Below, piece by piece: positions 49,960-63,200 of a stretch of DNA of 64,000 nucleotides (positions are counted from its first letter, which is position 1; every line of letters begins with the position of its first letter). Under the pieces are notes generated by a model. It made no database searches and was not told the origin of the DNA. It was given only the letters and a program-made list of their open reading frames with translations. The DNA lies in contig NC_092323.1 in NCBI RefSeq assembly GCF_036785885.1, positions 2,582,501 through 2,646,500 on the forward strand. The letters are read 5' to 3'. Origin of the DNA: Coffea arabica (taxonomy: Eukaryota; Streptophyta; Magnoliopsida; Gentianales; Rubiaceae). Made by a program: the position numbers and the translations under genes.

Positions 49960-52359
49960 TCACTTTCTTGCTCCCCGCTCCGCCCCCCCCCCCCCCCTTT
50001 TTCTTCCCTCACCTGCGAGAGTACAAAGATACAGCCGTGCTTAGCTTAGTCGCCGCCTCCGCCTCCGCCTCCGCCTTTGTGAAGAGAAAGACGAGTCATA
50101 GAGAGAGCAGAAGCTCACAAGTAAAATTACTAACTGGCAGTGCTAGTGATATATATATAGGAGGAGGAAGTGCAAAAGGGGTGGTTATAGCCTATAGGGA
50201 CGAGAAGCAGTTGCAAGCTGCAACGTCATCATATATTTGGCTCCCATTATTTTGAGAAGCTTAATAAGATTCTAGAAGCACAAGCTTGCGTTACCACCGG
50301 CTCGTCGGCTTGGCTTCAGCTACAGCTAGCTTTACCCCACCCTCTTGTTTCTCGAGTAGGACGGAGAAGGAGTCACGGAGCTCCCCTGATCCAAAACAAC
50401 ACTAGTCTAGACTCTAGACCCATTTCTTTAGCCTTTTTTTTTTTTTTTTTGCTTAACATTTGTTATCTGTTTAGATTGCTGAGTTTTTAAAAAACTGATT
50501 TTTCAAATACATATAAAATTTTTAAAAAATATTCTAAAAGATAGTCTATTTTTTTTAAATGTTTAAAAAATATTCCAAAAAATATTCTAAATACTCATCG
50601 ACTCTTAAACATTTCAAAATATTTTCTAAAAATATCCCAAAATATACTATAAAAACTCTGTTACAATAAAAATTTTCAAAAACACTCCAAAAAAACAGTT
50701 AATCCAAATGGATAGCAATGCCTACATATTCTTTGCCGCATAGTTCTGCTTGCTTGGAAAAATTATGATGATGATTTTCTTGCCTTTTTTTTTAGTGTAT
50801 AGTATCGTCATCGGACATATTTGCCTTTAACAAAAAAATACTTGCCAAACAACGGTCTCCTTTAGGATTTTTCTATTTATCATTATTTTTCACTTGGTCA
50901 CCAAGTGTACGCCACAAGACAGGATGAATGCGCTTATAGCACACTACATTTTAATTGAAATTTAATTAATTTTTTTTGAGTTTTACTTTGTTAAATCCAT
51001 ACAATCATATCTTTTTGGTAGTCAATTGAATTTAAAACACCGAATTGGACTAATCTATCCCATGTAAATTTTGGTAGGAATGTTAAAGTTTTATTTTATA
51101 CTAGATTAGTCGTTTTAAATACTAAATTTTTAAATTTTACAAGCTATATATCAATATAGAAATTATGTGTTTGAGAAAGAGAGAGGGAGAGAGAATAATA
51201 TCTATGTGTTAAATTATGCGCCTTTCTTAAAAAAATAGGTGTCTTATATATGTATATGATAGAGAGAGATTATATTTCAAAGCATATCCAACAATTAAAA
51301 AAAAACGAGGAGTCCATATTAAGGTCCAAATCATTCATCTCCCAATTAAAAAAAATTTGTGTGCAATGGTCTACCCACTTGATTTATATTCGCCTTTCTA
51401 TCTAACCTCTTATAGAAACTCAGTTGGATTCTCTCTATTTCTTATAGAGTAGGATGGATTGTGTCGTAATAAAATAATGTTTCGACATGATGCAAAAGCC
51501 ACCACAAGGCGACGGCTTATAAGAACGTGTTAAAGGGGGGGGGGGGGTACAGGTTGGCTAAAAAGCGACGGCTTGCTCAACGGCTTATATGAGCCAGGCG
51601 GCACGTGTTCAAACTTCGACCGAGGAGTCCAGTAGCTGTTGGACTCAGCTAACTCCACGGCATTCCAATAAATAAAATTTAGTATATTTTGTTACGTAGC
51701 CATTTTTTTAGCGGGTAATTTAAGGTCTAGAGGGTGACAGAAATATATGAAAGCCAGGCTGCATTGGGCGGAACGCTTTGCTGATTGGCACCGGAGACGT
51801 CCGACCATCCAATCTTCAGGAGACAGCTTTTGTGTACAAAGCGAATTCCACGTCGAGCATTCTTTGCACCTCTAGTTTCTTTCTTCGTACCGGCCAGAGA
51901 CTGCAACAGGTTTTGCGTGGGTTGACCTTTCAATTTGGATTGTATTTTTCTTGTACTAACATCTATTCAAGCTCAAATTCATGATGGTTAAGTTTTTTAG
52001 ATTCATAGACAAATAAATCAAGTTAACTAGGTTCGAATTTCGGAACGGATCTTCTGTCCCACACCCTTTATCACATCCTGTCTCACTCCGTAGAATCTCG
52101 CCAAATGTCCCTTAATAAATCAAACCTTCAAACAACCCAACTCGGACCATATTAAATTAATTAATCGATCAATCGGACAGAAAATTTAAATCCATTCGTT
52201 CTCTATAACCAAACCGATTAAAATAAAAACTCTTTAACCAAAATCACAGTTTATCAAGAAAAAAACCCTAAAACCCAAACAACCTCTGTCCTCTTTTCAT
52301 CATCTTCACCATTCTTTATAACCAAACCGATTAAAATCAAATTGAAGAAAAAAGATACA
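49960..52359. other. Spacer between the CCR-like gene and the next gene
   Basis: Begins with the CCR-like gene leader and promoter: a poly-C run at 49982-49997 and (GCCTCC)n at 50053-50075. A separate entry covers the MITE at 50465-50713. A poly-G run lies near 51535-51547, and GTGTTCAAACTTCGACC near 51605 is tRNA-box-B-like. No gene is seen between 50100 and 52359. Confidence 0.4.
50465..50713. mobile_element. MITE related to the GTTTGGATT-ended family, copy D
   Basis: The left end ATCTGTTTAGATTGCTGAGT and the reversed right end ATCCATTTGGATTAACTGTT form terminal inverted repeats of about 24 bp. The interior is made of AAATATTC/CCAAAATAT-type AT-rich words. No target duplication was identified. 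Confidence 0.6.
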
Positions 52360-53239
52360 ATGGCGAAGCAGGAGCAACAGCAATGGAATGCTTGTAGTAA
52401 TGGTAGTGGGGGAGCGATTGATAATAGCAGTTGTATTAGTAGAAACAGCAGCAATGGCAATAGCAATAGCAATGGGGGTTTGCAATTGCAGTCTTTTTTC
52501 AAATCCATATTTTCCAAGACTAACGACAAAAACAGTTTCAGAGAACGGAGGAGTAAGAGCTTCTTTGTCAAAAGAGACGGTGGTCATTCCGATGACTATG
52601 GAAACGACGACGACGGTTCCGCATGGGCTAAGCTGCCCGTTCCTCATCTTTCTCCTCCCGCTCGTTCCGTGATCTCCCGTTGTTCCAAGTAATCAATTGG
52701 ATTAATTTCTTTTGCTACTCTCTTTCTCTGACAAGCATTTTTTCATACATTTGGCGGTCATATAAATCTGCATTCGCCTTTTATTTGTATAATGGCCTAA
52801 ATGTATTTGTGATTATTATTATCATTATTAAGTAGGAAATTAATGTACCCTGATTTTGCGTATACTCCATTGAATTTAAGGCCAAAAAGTTTCTGCAAAT
52901 GTAAACAAGGAAATGGCTGAGCTCTGCAGCGAGCAATTGTGTGATATCATTAAAAGAAATTTCATCATTTTGTTAGCAAAGACACTTTGTCTTGTATAGT
53001 TGTTTTAACGTGTGTGTGTGTGCGTGTTTGTGTTAATCAATACAAAGAAACAATTGACCAAACAATATAAGTTCTTGACAGATGCTGATTGCTTAGTAGC
53101 TATATAAGTAGCCATTTTGAGATTAAAGTTCAATATAAATGCATTAGACCAACTCTGAACTCATATAGATTATTCTATTCTTGTTCTTGAATATTTCAGG
53201 CTTCCAGAGCAGAATTTCAGCCAAAGAATAAATTACTGA
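52360..53239 (+). CDS. Small two-exon protein of unknown function
   Basis: Exons 52360-52688 and 53200-53239, with donor CCAA|GTAATC and acceptor TTTCAG. They total 369 nt, 122 aa. The N-terminus is rich in Gln, Asn, Ser and Gly ([29 protein letters not shown]). The middle has [20 protein letters not shown] and [10 protein letters not shown]. The conserved-looking end is [20 protein letters not shown] followed by [16 protein letters not shown] do not recognise the family. The upstream in-frame Met at 52342 is possible, but MAKQ is preferred. No signal peptide, membrane segment or catalytic motif is visible. Confidence 0.6.
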
Positions 53240-53315
53240 TACTGGAAAAAAAAAAAGAAAAACATTTTCATTTCTTGAATTTGTTCTGCGTTGTGGAAAG
53301 TCGTCAGATTGGTCA

Positions 53316-53548
53316 TTGGCAAAATCACATGAAATTGATTCTGAGTCTTTGAATCAAGATGGCTGTTTGGGAAGGTCGAGATCTCTTGCAAGGCTTAATG
53401 CCCAGAAGGAATTCTTGAGGGCAACTGCTCTTTTGTCTGATAGGACATTTTGCACTGAAGAATCCATTCCTGAAGCCTTCAATAAGTTCTTGACTTTGTA
53501 CCCAAAGTTCCAATGTTCAGAAACAATTGACCAATTGAGACTTGACTT
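53316..53548 (+). pseudogene. Molybdenum-cofactor-sulfurase-like gene fragment
   Basis: The frame reads [20 protein letters not shown], then [20 protein letters not shown], then [20 protein letters not shown] and [17 protein letters not shown]. This matches the start of the plant PLP-dependent MoCo-sulfurase-like proteins (At4g37100/At2g23520 type, recalled), where QLR is followed by (S/A)DEYxHL and the long catalytic domain. Here similarity ends abruptly after QLR.D and nothing of the PLP domain follows. The normal protein is several hundred residues, so this is a truncated copy of roughly 77 codons. The frame is undamaged within the fragment, suggesting recent capture or selection. Confidence 0.75.
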
Positions 53549-53621
53549 TGTACGGGTTGTTTTCTTATTTTCAAACGCTACATTATTGGGATTCATCTGA
53601 CCAAGTTTTGATTTGAATACA

Positions 53622-54012
53622 GGGAGATTCACTTGGAAGCGGGCTACCGGCCTTAGTTCGAGACAGTTCGGATCCTAGATAGGGTTCGCCAGAAGGCTTT
53701 GAAATGGAATTGGAAGAGAGTTCAGTGGAAAAGGGTCGCGGGCAGAGCAGTGGACGGGCATCCCGCCGCCCAGATGGATACAACGACTTGAGCCAGCTGG
53801 AGGTTGGTACAAGTAGTTGCGCCGGAACAACAGTCAACAGTACAGGAGACTCGCTAGCAAGTAGAAGTGGCATGGCCGGACTATCCTTACTTTATTTGTA
53901 TGCGATGGACCCGGACTCATCGGAAGGAAGCGAGGACGGGGATCCGATCGGCACTTGGACAAATGACCACACCCCCAGCATATTATATCCCTCGCCATCC
54001 ACTTGCACCTAG
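53622..54012 (+). other. GC-rich open tract of unknown origin
   Basis: Starting just after TACAG at 53621, the sequence abruptly becomes about half G+C against an AT-rich background, and ends near 54012 where AT-rich DNA resumes. The plus strand has a 102-codon frame from 53704 (MELEESSVEKGRGQSSGRAS ... IGTWTNDHTPSILYPSPSTC). The minus strand also has a 96-codon frame (53583-53873). Neither matches a family I recognise. The composition and sharp edges suggest an insertion, possibly organellar (mitochondrial) DNA; that is inference. Confidence 0.45.
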
Positions 54013-54588
54013 CAAAATAGTGGATTGTCTTTGTGTGTTTGAATAGTTTATTAATTAAAAAAATTAATTTAAATAATATTATAATATTTTTTATGATTTA
54101 ATACATGTAAAATAAAATTATAATTAAAATCGTAAAAGGGTTACCTGTCTATAATTAAATATGTTCTCTTTTTTGCATTATAAATTAATATAATATTTTT
54201 TTAATCTCAGATATATCACTACACATTTATTTTTAAAAAAGTCAAATAATCCTTTATTCAAACATACTACCATTAATATTAAAATAAATTTGTAGTAATA
54301 TTTTATACGAGATGTAATTTATCTAACACGCACTCTTGAGTAACGCGGCTACGATTTGTAATTTTTTGGGGGCGGGGTTTTTATTTTGTTGATGGAAAAG
54401 TTGACTCGCACCCTCTCCCTTCGGTCTTTGTCGTGACTTGCGCCCTGTACCATGCGGTGGCCTTGTGGGTCTGAATATTAGGATGCATACGACCGCCCCA
54501 ATTTGAGCTCTCAACCGGGAACCGCCTTTTGCAGGCGAGCGCTTGATACGAGTTCAAAATACTACTACTACTGTATAGTGTAAAAGCC
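54013..54588. other. Upstream region of the PAC3 gene
   Basis: AT-rich to about 54330, then a GC-richer stretch that probably includes the promoter and leader of the gene starting at 54589. No other feature. Confidence 0.4.
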
Positions 54589-56537
54589 ATGGACGTCTCC
54601 GGTCCTGCTTTTCCTGTACGGCAAAATAAGCTCACTCTGGAAATCAAGGTAACTCTGATTAATTTCAATTTCTAATAGGATTATATTAATACTTGCGAAT
54701 CATGACATATTCGTAATTAAGAAGTCGAATACACGTTGCGTGCTTGTTTCTTGTCGTGAAACTCTTGGATTGAGTTTCTGCGTTCTTAGATACTAAAATT
54801 AGTCCTGTCAATTTGAGATTGAGATGGGTAATATTTAATGATTTGAATGCTATTACGTTATGCTTTGATCCTCGCGGTACTCGAATTGAATCATGTAAAA
54901 ATTTTGCTTATGGATTAATTGTCCATAACCTGTTTGGTTAATTGTCAAGTCCCTTTTTCTTCTTCATTTTTAATGTTAATCCGTCACAGGTAGCTGTCAT
55001 TGAAGTCGTAGATGATTTTCTCAAATTCCTCGTTCTCTTTAAACATTTCAGATTTTACTGCAACCTAATGGTCCACTATTTGTACCAATACGCAAAGTTA
55101 CGATCTCATGAATCTCGATAACTCTTTGAATTATGTGTTGATACGAATCTTCAGTGATTTAATCAACATTATGAATCTCCAGAATTTTGATTGAATTATG
55201 GTCTGCTCATCTGAACCAAGGATGACGACATTGTTCTGAAGGAAAAATCAGTTAATATCTATATTTGGCTGTCAGATTACAAACCAACAACTTATAGCTC
55301 CTTTTTTTTGAAAAAAAAAAACCTCAATTTTTGAAGGTGATGGTTTATCTGTTCCACCTGTGTTTGTTAGCATGCAAAGTTTTGCTCAACGTTCTTTCCA
55401 CTGCAGGGTAACATCACGGATATTATCATGTGCAGCTATGAGGATCACTTTTTTGTGAGTTTTAATCCTCACTTTTGGCATTAATGCTGCATGGGAAAGT
55501 TTTTAATATGCTTAACCATTTCAGGTTTTGGCTACTCAAATAGGAAGTATGGGAACAATACTGCATGCCAGGTCAATATAATCTTTGATTTGGATTGGCC
55601 ACTTTTATTTGTTCCATTTTTTCTTTAATGTTTCTTTTGGTAAAGTTCTTGGGGCAAATGATGTATAAAATGGATGAAAATCTGTGTTTAACCCCAAAAG
55701 ATGAAATTATATGATTCTAAACCATACCTTTCTCTAAACCCTGTCTAAGAGTCTAAAAAGGATATGATACCTTGCACGTTATAAACCATAGGCAAGTTTT
55801 TAATGTGATAGAAATTCATGTAGACATTGTTATGAATTTTAGGCACATTGTTGAAGCCTTTCCCAAGTAAACCTGTGGATCACCATTTTGATGAACTAAC
55901 ACTTTGCTTCAGCAAAAAAAAAAAATGGTTTGATTGGTTCATGCATGCAAGTCCTGATATTGTTTGAGAATATAAATTTTTAAAGGACCTGAGATGTTAA
56001 TAGTTGTAAAAGTTTGATTTGATGTGCAATATGACAATTTCTGAAAGCATGTTCTCAATTGCCAGGAAGGAGGAAGAGGTGTCTACAGATCCAACATTTG
56101 AAGTCTCTGTAATATTTGGTAAACGTGATGAGGTAAATATTAGAAGTCTTGTGACCTACCGTTCTTCGCATTAGTACAAAGAGCTTTGTCTAACCCGATA
56201 TGCACCTGTAGCCAATGATGATATCCTGTGGTCGGCAGCTAATTGAGCACATAAGGTTTGTACTTCAAGTGACATTCACTGCGTCTTTTTCCTGCATTCT
56301 TTTGTGCTAGTGACCTTTTCTAATAGCAACATTTTTCTTTGTATATGCAGCCACTCTGGATCTTCAAAGCCCTTAATTCTTTCTCTTGGTCTAAAAGACC
56401 ACTCCATGGTAACTTTCAAAATCTCTTGGTCGTCTTTGATACATACAACGGTAGCACAACTTTAACTTTCTTCTTTCATCACACAGGCAACACTCAAAGG
56501 CATTGTTTCTGCTGTGATTGCTAACTGCCTTTGGTAA
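54589..56537 (+). CDS. PAC3: Proteasome assembly chaperone 3 (PAC3/PSMG3-like)
   Basis: Seven exons: 54589-54648, 55407-55454, 55525-55571, 56066-56132, 56212-56255, 56351-56408 and 56487-56537. They total 375 nt, 124 aa, with GT-AG borders and continuous phase. The product reads FPVRQNKLTLEIKGNITDII, then MCSYEDHFFVLATQIGSMGT, then ILHARKEEEVSTDPTFEVSV, then IFGKRDEPMMISCGRQLIEH. It then reads ISHSGSSKPLILSLGLKDHS and ends MATLKGIVSAVIANCLW. This is close to Arabidopsis At5g14710 as I recall it, and to the PSMG3 fold. PAC3 with PAC4 helps order the alpha-ring of the 20S proteasome in the cytosol. Length is typical (about 120-125 aa). It is convergent with the kinase gene 756 bp downstream. 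Confidence 0.92.
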
Positions 56538-57293
56538 TTCTATTGATCTTACGGCAATGACATTAATGCTTTCCGAGGGAATTACAATGGAATTATTCTT
56601 GTCATGCTTCACGTTGTTTCAGCTTTATGCAATGCTTCAATTGTGGTTTGTGCTTTCAGCCCACTCGCCACAGCTATCGAGTTAAGTGAAAGATAAAATT
56701 TACCTGTAATTCTTGCTACTTTACTAGTCAGGTCCACTTGCCACGAGGATCTAACGGGTTCCCTTTCCAGTTAAGTTTGTCAATATACCTTCACAAAATT
56801 TTGATGGAACAGACCGATGGTTAAGAGGGGCAGAGCAAAAAGTGCAAATTTCATTCGATCTTTGTATAGAATATATCTTCACAAAATTTCGATTGGATGA
56901 ACGATGGTTAGAGTGACAATTTTGATTGAATGATCGAATGGACAACGGGGGGGAAACGAAATGCAATTTCATTAGATCTTGTTACACCATCGCACAATAT
57001 CGTACAATTATAGTACAAAGACCACCAAATTCTTTTGAATAAGGGGGGAGAGAGAGAGAGAGACTCAAAAGAGGGACAGAGCTGAAATAAAATTATATAT
57101 ATCCCCACTAATCATAATTACAATGTCACAACCATATTACAACATGTATGACACTCAAGAATGGCATCTCAATAACTGGTAGCCGGCTTTAATATTCACA
57201 CGAGGTGGACAAAAATTACAATGTAGCCTGTCCGAAGGCCGTAGCAACCAACAAGCGGGCACCAAAATCGCCACCGATGTTACAATGCCATTT
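56538..57293. other. Convergent 3' regions of PAC3 and the kinase gene
   Basis: Presumed 3' UTRs and poly(A) signals of two convergent genes. It holds a GATGGTTAGAGTGACAATTT-type imperfect repeat (about 56795-56840 and 56880-56935) and a short GA run at 57048-57062. ORFs here are low-confidence shadows. Confidence 0.4.
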
Positions 57294-60200
57294 TCACGTC
57301 TTTTCGTCCTTGAGCAATGCACTCGCTTTCTTTTCCAGCTGCAAACCAAAAGGACATATTGTACTTATGGAGACGATGTGACCAATGAGGATATATGACA
57401 CTAATCATACACAATCTATGACATGGCCAATTCGAATTCAGATATAGGTACAAATTTAATACTATATAAAGCAAGTATATTGTCTTTTATGTGAAAAAAA
57501 AGGAATTGATGAAACAGAATATGAAGAACACTTTTTTATGGAGACAAAAACATTTCCAGTTTCTGCAAAAATTTGAGGTACAGAAATAAAGACGAGCACA
57601 TTCTTAAAGAACAGGCAACTAAAACAAATTTTTTTCTCAAAACAAAAAGTAAACACACCTGAGCATTTTTCAACCTCTGTCTCTGCAGTTCCTCGACCAG
57701 ACTCCCAATGCTAAGATTTCAAACAAGTATCCAGTTCATTACAAAATAGAAACATCATGCAGTAATTTGAAGAATCCTGGGATTCAGACCATTACCTCTG
57801 TTGCAATTGAATCACGTGGGATTGCAGCTCCTTTTCCCTCGAAGTAGTTGGTGGTACCTACAAGCATTACCAGAATGGATTCAGAAGTCGATGACATCTT
57901 TACCTCGTACCAAAGTAAATATTTCTCCCTCCAAAAGCAATACAAGACCTAAAACTATTCAACTCATACAAGATAGTACATCAGCTCTAAATCCACACTT
58001 TCACACGACAAAACCAAGAATTTCATCAAAAGAAGAGAATACCTGCAAAAGGTCATTGATACCTCCCTCAACAAAATCCGTAGGGCCTAGATATAAAAGC
58101 CAAGCCAAAGAATCATCACATAGAAGAAGCAAATACAAAGGCACAAAAGTAAAGGATAACACAAACTAGATCACCGAATGTGTCCAGAAAGATGTTAACA
58201 GGCAAATATAATCATCCAGTGTGAGTGACATTACCAGATTGCTCCACATATTTAATCAATTTCATTATCTCTTCCTGAAAACACAAAGAACAATTAGCAA
58301 AAGCCAACATTTGGTGAACACCAAGGTAAGATGAAAAGCCATTTACCCTCTGAATACTGTTCTGATGAAGGATACATTGCAAGGATGGAAGAATTGAAAC
58401 AGCTGTAAGGCTTGAGCTCAATGGAATGGTCGATCCTCCAGAAGAAGCACCAAAGAAAGAGTTCGTAGGACCCTGCACGCAAGAAAGGGTAGGCAATGGT
58501 TACAAAGCCATTGCCTAGAAGGTAATTTGCCAACCTTCAACATGAAATTTGAAACAATCTTAATTTCCAAACCAACACTTCTAATGAGTAGCAATATTTG
58601 TAAAGTGTGCACTATTCAAAATGAAAAACATCCAGGCAGCTTAGTAATGTGGGAAACAAATATTTACTTTATACTAGTCGAAAGTTAATACCAAAATATC
58701 AGTTTTACTGATTCATCCAACGAAAAACAGACAGACTAAGACTAAGCCCAAAACAAAAGCCAAATTTTGGAAGGAAATTGAAACAAGCACTATTTAAAGG
58801 GAGAAACAAAATACAAACATACTGAAGCCTATCGACAATTAAAATGCCCTTAGTTTGTTCAATTTAACAAAGTCAGGAAACTAGCAGAGAGGGGTCATAA
58901 ACTGGTGATGTTTATCATGATGCATAACTGCACATTTTTACACACTGTGCTACTCTTGGCCTAAGGATGTCTAGAAATATTCTCACAAAACCACCCCCTC
59001 ACCCTCTAGTGTGTTTCAAATTGCTTGACTATTACTCGACTCCCATCCAGTTACTGAAGGCAGGCAGGCATTATGCTATCAGATGCATGAAAATAAAATA
59101 CTTCTGAAAAAAGTACCCTGGGACTCAAATCTGCCGATGTGACTTTAAAACGCCCCTTTCTTTGGACAACAGCACCTTCAGACATATCATCCCCTGCAAA
59201 AGCAAACCTTGAGATGTTGAGAGAGATCAAGAGAAAGAGCCATAACAAAGAATACAGGTCAACCAAAGCAAAACAGACTTTTTCCAGTCAAAAGGAAAGA
59301 GCTACTTTCCAGGCAAATTCAGCAATATAAATGCAAAACGCATTACCTGAAGTAGGATTAATGATGTCTTTCTTTTGACGATACTGCAAAGGACCACTAT
59401 AATTTCGTTCTGAGGTATATTTTGGTTGCATATATTCCCTTCACATAGTAAAGCAGAATCACAATCAGTACGAGTGAGAAGCACAAATATCACTAGCTAA
59501 AACAGAAGCTTTTGATAACTCCACTTGATAACAAATTTTTCAGTGGAATGCTTATACACCATATAGTTAATCAAGATAATGGAACTATGTTAATAACTTA
59601 ATATATAAGTTCCCTATCAATAGATGATCCAAACTCTAGGGAAAAACAACCACCAAAAAGACAAAGTAACTCCTGCTCTTGATGCAGCCCAGTTGCTTCT
59701 CACTACTGGGAAGCCTTGTCTCCAGATTCTTTTTCATTTTTCTTGCATTCTCAGATACTCCAATCAGGAAAAAGGGGGGAAGCTAGTCTCTTTAGTTGCC
59801 CTATAGAATGTCCCTGAATGATTTCTTCCATATTCCATTAAAAGATGGGCCATGTGAACCATCTTAACACATACAAGAAAAAGAATTCAAATATGTTAAC
59901 GCTCATTTCCAAGTGTGAACGCACACTACATTTGAATTCCAAAGGTAGAAATACTCAATTTACTGAAAGAATAGTTATATTGCCAATCTCAACTTTGCTA
60001 AGAGAGTTGAAACTATAAAATGAACATAGCTAAACATATACCTGTCTCCATCACCAGTAACCTTTTTGGGAGAAGAAACATTATCCTGCATGATTGAACC
60101 ACTTAATAATTTTTTATGCCCTGGAATAGCAGAACGTGTCAAGGAGCTACTTTGCCCTGGACTCTCACCATCATCCCTGCCAACTTCTTGACTTTTACAT

Positions 60201-63200
60201 TTTCTTGATGACTGTACTTGAGAGAACTGTTCAGGTTGAACAGCATGTTTCCAACATGGACTACCAGCACCCGAGTCATCCTCACACACATCAAAACAGC
60301 CTCTGCATGAAAACCATTTATTGCATTGATAGATGGATAAAAGAATAAGTCAAAATGAAAATAGACACCCATGAAGTTCAAGAAAAGCCTTTCACAAAAT
60401 AACTGAAGTAGTTCAAAGTAAACCACAACGTTATTCAACAGTTGCTTTCAGGCATATACATGCTATGAAGTGCTTCTCTTTCAAAGAAGCGGATTGGTAC
60501 ATAGAAACACATACTGCATCTCTTATATTGTTCTGTAAGAACATCAAAAACCAGAGCAACCCATCCACATTTATTTGACACAATTATTCACAAAACAAAA
60601 TATATGTGCATCACTATATCCAGAGAGGAACAATGTGAAGAATATCCGGTAACAAGAGACAATTTTGGTCATGAAGAAAATGGAAGGCAAGACAACTTGG
60701 TTTCCAAATCAAAATTCCAAGAAAATAAACCAAAATCAGAAGATGTCAGAACTTTATACTTCAGTGCCCGGAGAGGTTTCATAGGAAAGGCAGCAAGTGA
60801 ATTCTCCAGGTCATGGATATCATTGAGCCTATCCTGAAACGTTGACACATGTAAATGAGAAATGTTACACAGAGAAAAGAACGCCACAATCCTCAGATAT
60901 GCATTTAAAAAAAAAGCCAAAAAGCAAGTGCAATGGGCGACTGAACCTCCATATGACCCACAGAATTTGGGACAGGCCTATCAAGGGATGGCCTCTCTGT
61001 GGGAGAAAAAGCATCATGTAGCCCAGCCCCTTGCTTAGGACTCATACATTGATCTTCAGCATTTGTGATATCAGTGTCCGGAATCTGTAAGCAACACCAT
61101 GGATTTATAACCGCTGAAAGTAACATTACTTTTCCTCGAAATAAAAAGGAATTCAGAACTGAATGAAGCACTAAACATACCAAAGCAGCTTGATTCTTCA
61201 AATCCTCCAGATTAAAATTCCAAGCACTAATTCCTCGGATGTATTCTTGCTGCGTAGTCAGCAAAACTCAACTTAAAAATTTCAGAAATGCACTTTCATG
61301 CAATCAGAAGATAATATCATTTAATGTGCCACATCCCTTTGATTCCAGTTGCCATTTCCTCTGATGCTTTCAAAGTACAAAAAAGTAGATAAAGAATGCA
61401 TATGATTAACTGCAGAAGCCTATTAGCAACAACAAAACAGTCTTTTTAAACTAAGTGGACTTTAACTGCTCAACTACGAGAATGACTTTTTCTGATGAAG
61501 AAAGTTCCTGTGAAGCACTATACAAATTACATACCAGCAATAACCAATCACCATAACGTATCATTGCACACTGTACAAAGCTGATTACTAAAACGTATAA
61601 GGTTCATAAAGATGCCAAGTATCTAACTCATATATTCAACATATCTCAAATAATAACTGGACAAATGGAGTTCACCAAATCAGCCCTTAAGCTTGTCTTA
61701 GAACCACCTTAAAAGCCTTGAAATGGCCATCACTTCATTGAGTTCAGAATGTCCTTATGAAGAGCAACATATAGTCCATTATCTTACATTGAAGACCACC
61801 TACCTTCTGGGTTTAATTTTCCCAGCAAATGCACAAAAGTAATATTCCTCTCTAGAGAAATCCTCCTTTCTTCAACCCATTCGTTGCTCATTATCTCACA
61901 TTTTCTCAGTGCATGGAATCTCTCTTCTTCTTCTCTCTCTCTCTCTCTCTCTGCCCATTTTGTCTGATACACGACTTAATGCTACTCTAAGCTCATAAGC
62001 CATTGTCACACTTGTACTAAAGACTTAAAAATGTCTGCAAAATATGGATGGACTGAATCTTGTGCACTTATGAAGATCAGTCTTGTAGGTGAAACTTAAT
62101 GCAATTCAGAGTAGATGTTAAAATGACTAATATCAGTCTCACAATGCAACCTAACATTTAAAACACCCATAGATCTATTAGCATGAACTTCAAGAGTGAC
62201 AGTTGATACATGCAGGACAATTGAAAAGCAGTATTGCAACAATAAAAGCAGCATAATTTAAAATTGCTACTAATCATGAAGTTGACAATGATGTAGATAA
62301 ATGACAATTTGTCTTCTTTTGTTAGGACATCTACTAAATCTGGCTAAGATTTAGCACTTTTTTTAAACATTCATTAATCTATTTGACTCGCACTACAGAT
62401 TGTGCAACATCACAACAGAGGCACGTTTGAAAGTCAAGCCATGAGCATGCTAGTCTAAGAAGGTTCATGGAGCTGTAGCCTGTAGCAAATAAATTTAGAT
62501 CGTATGTGAAACTATTTTCTCATCAAAAGGTTTCAAACTTTCAACCTGAGATAACTGCTCTTTGTCCTCGTATAATGACTTATTCTGCACCAGAAAATCT
62601 GCTTCTTTTGCCTGAAAGAGTATTTCAAATCCCAAACCATGTCAAAGTTTTTCCTTTTAAGTACTTAATCTGAAACAATGGTATAATATCTCGTAGGAGC
62701 TCGGAAACTGGAAGGGCACAGTTGAGATAGGAACAAGACCTTAAGCATCCTAAAACGATCACCTAAAGGAGGAAGCCCGTCAAGAATTGTACGTGATAAA
62801 TATTCATATGACCGTGCATGTTTAAAGAAAGGGTGCTTCAAAAGCTTTTCTGAAGAGGGTCGTTTCTTTGGATCCTTGACTAAGCAAGCAGCTACAATTT
62901 CTCTGAAGGACTGTAAAAGACACCAAAATTTCAGGAAAACAACCAAGCCAATCGAGAGATATTTTTTTAAAAAGGCAAACCTTTGAAAATCTCTTATCTC
63001 TTTCATAGTCCAAACCAGGGGGTGCATTTTGCAAAGTCATGAGAAGAACCTGCATTTTTTTCGGTTTTCAAGGGAGGGGGGGAAGGAGGTGTCAAGTACA
63101 CTAGAACAAATCTTGCACAAAAGGCGTTAAATCTTCCATACACACAATATAAAAGTGGGTTTTCATAATGAAGTTACAATCAACCTTCATTGGGGGGTAT

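Noticed and set aside
52306-52647. Overlapping minus-strand ORFs of 105-113 codons with Leu/Ile-rich runs
   Set aside because: They arise from the antisense of AAC/AGC/GGT repeats in the small plus-strand gene.
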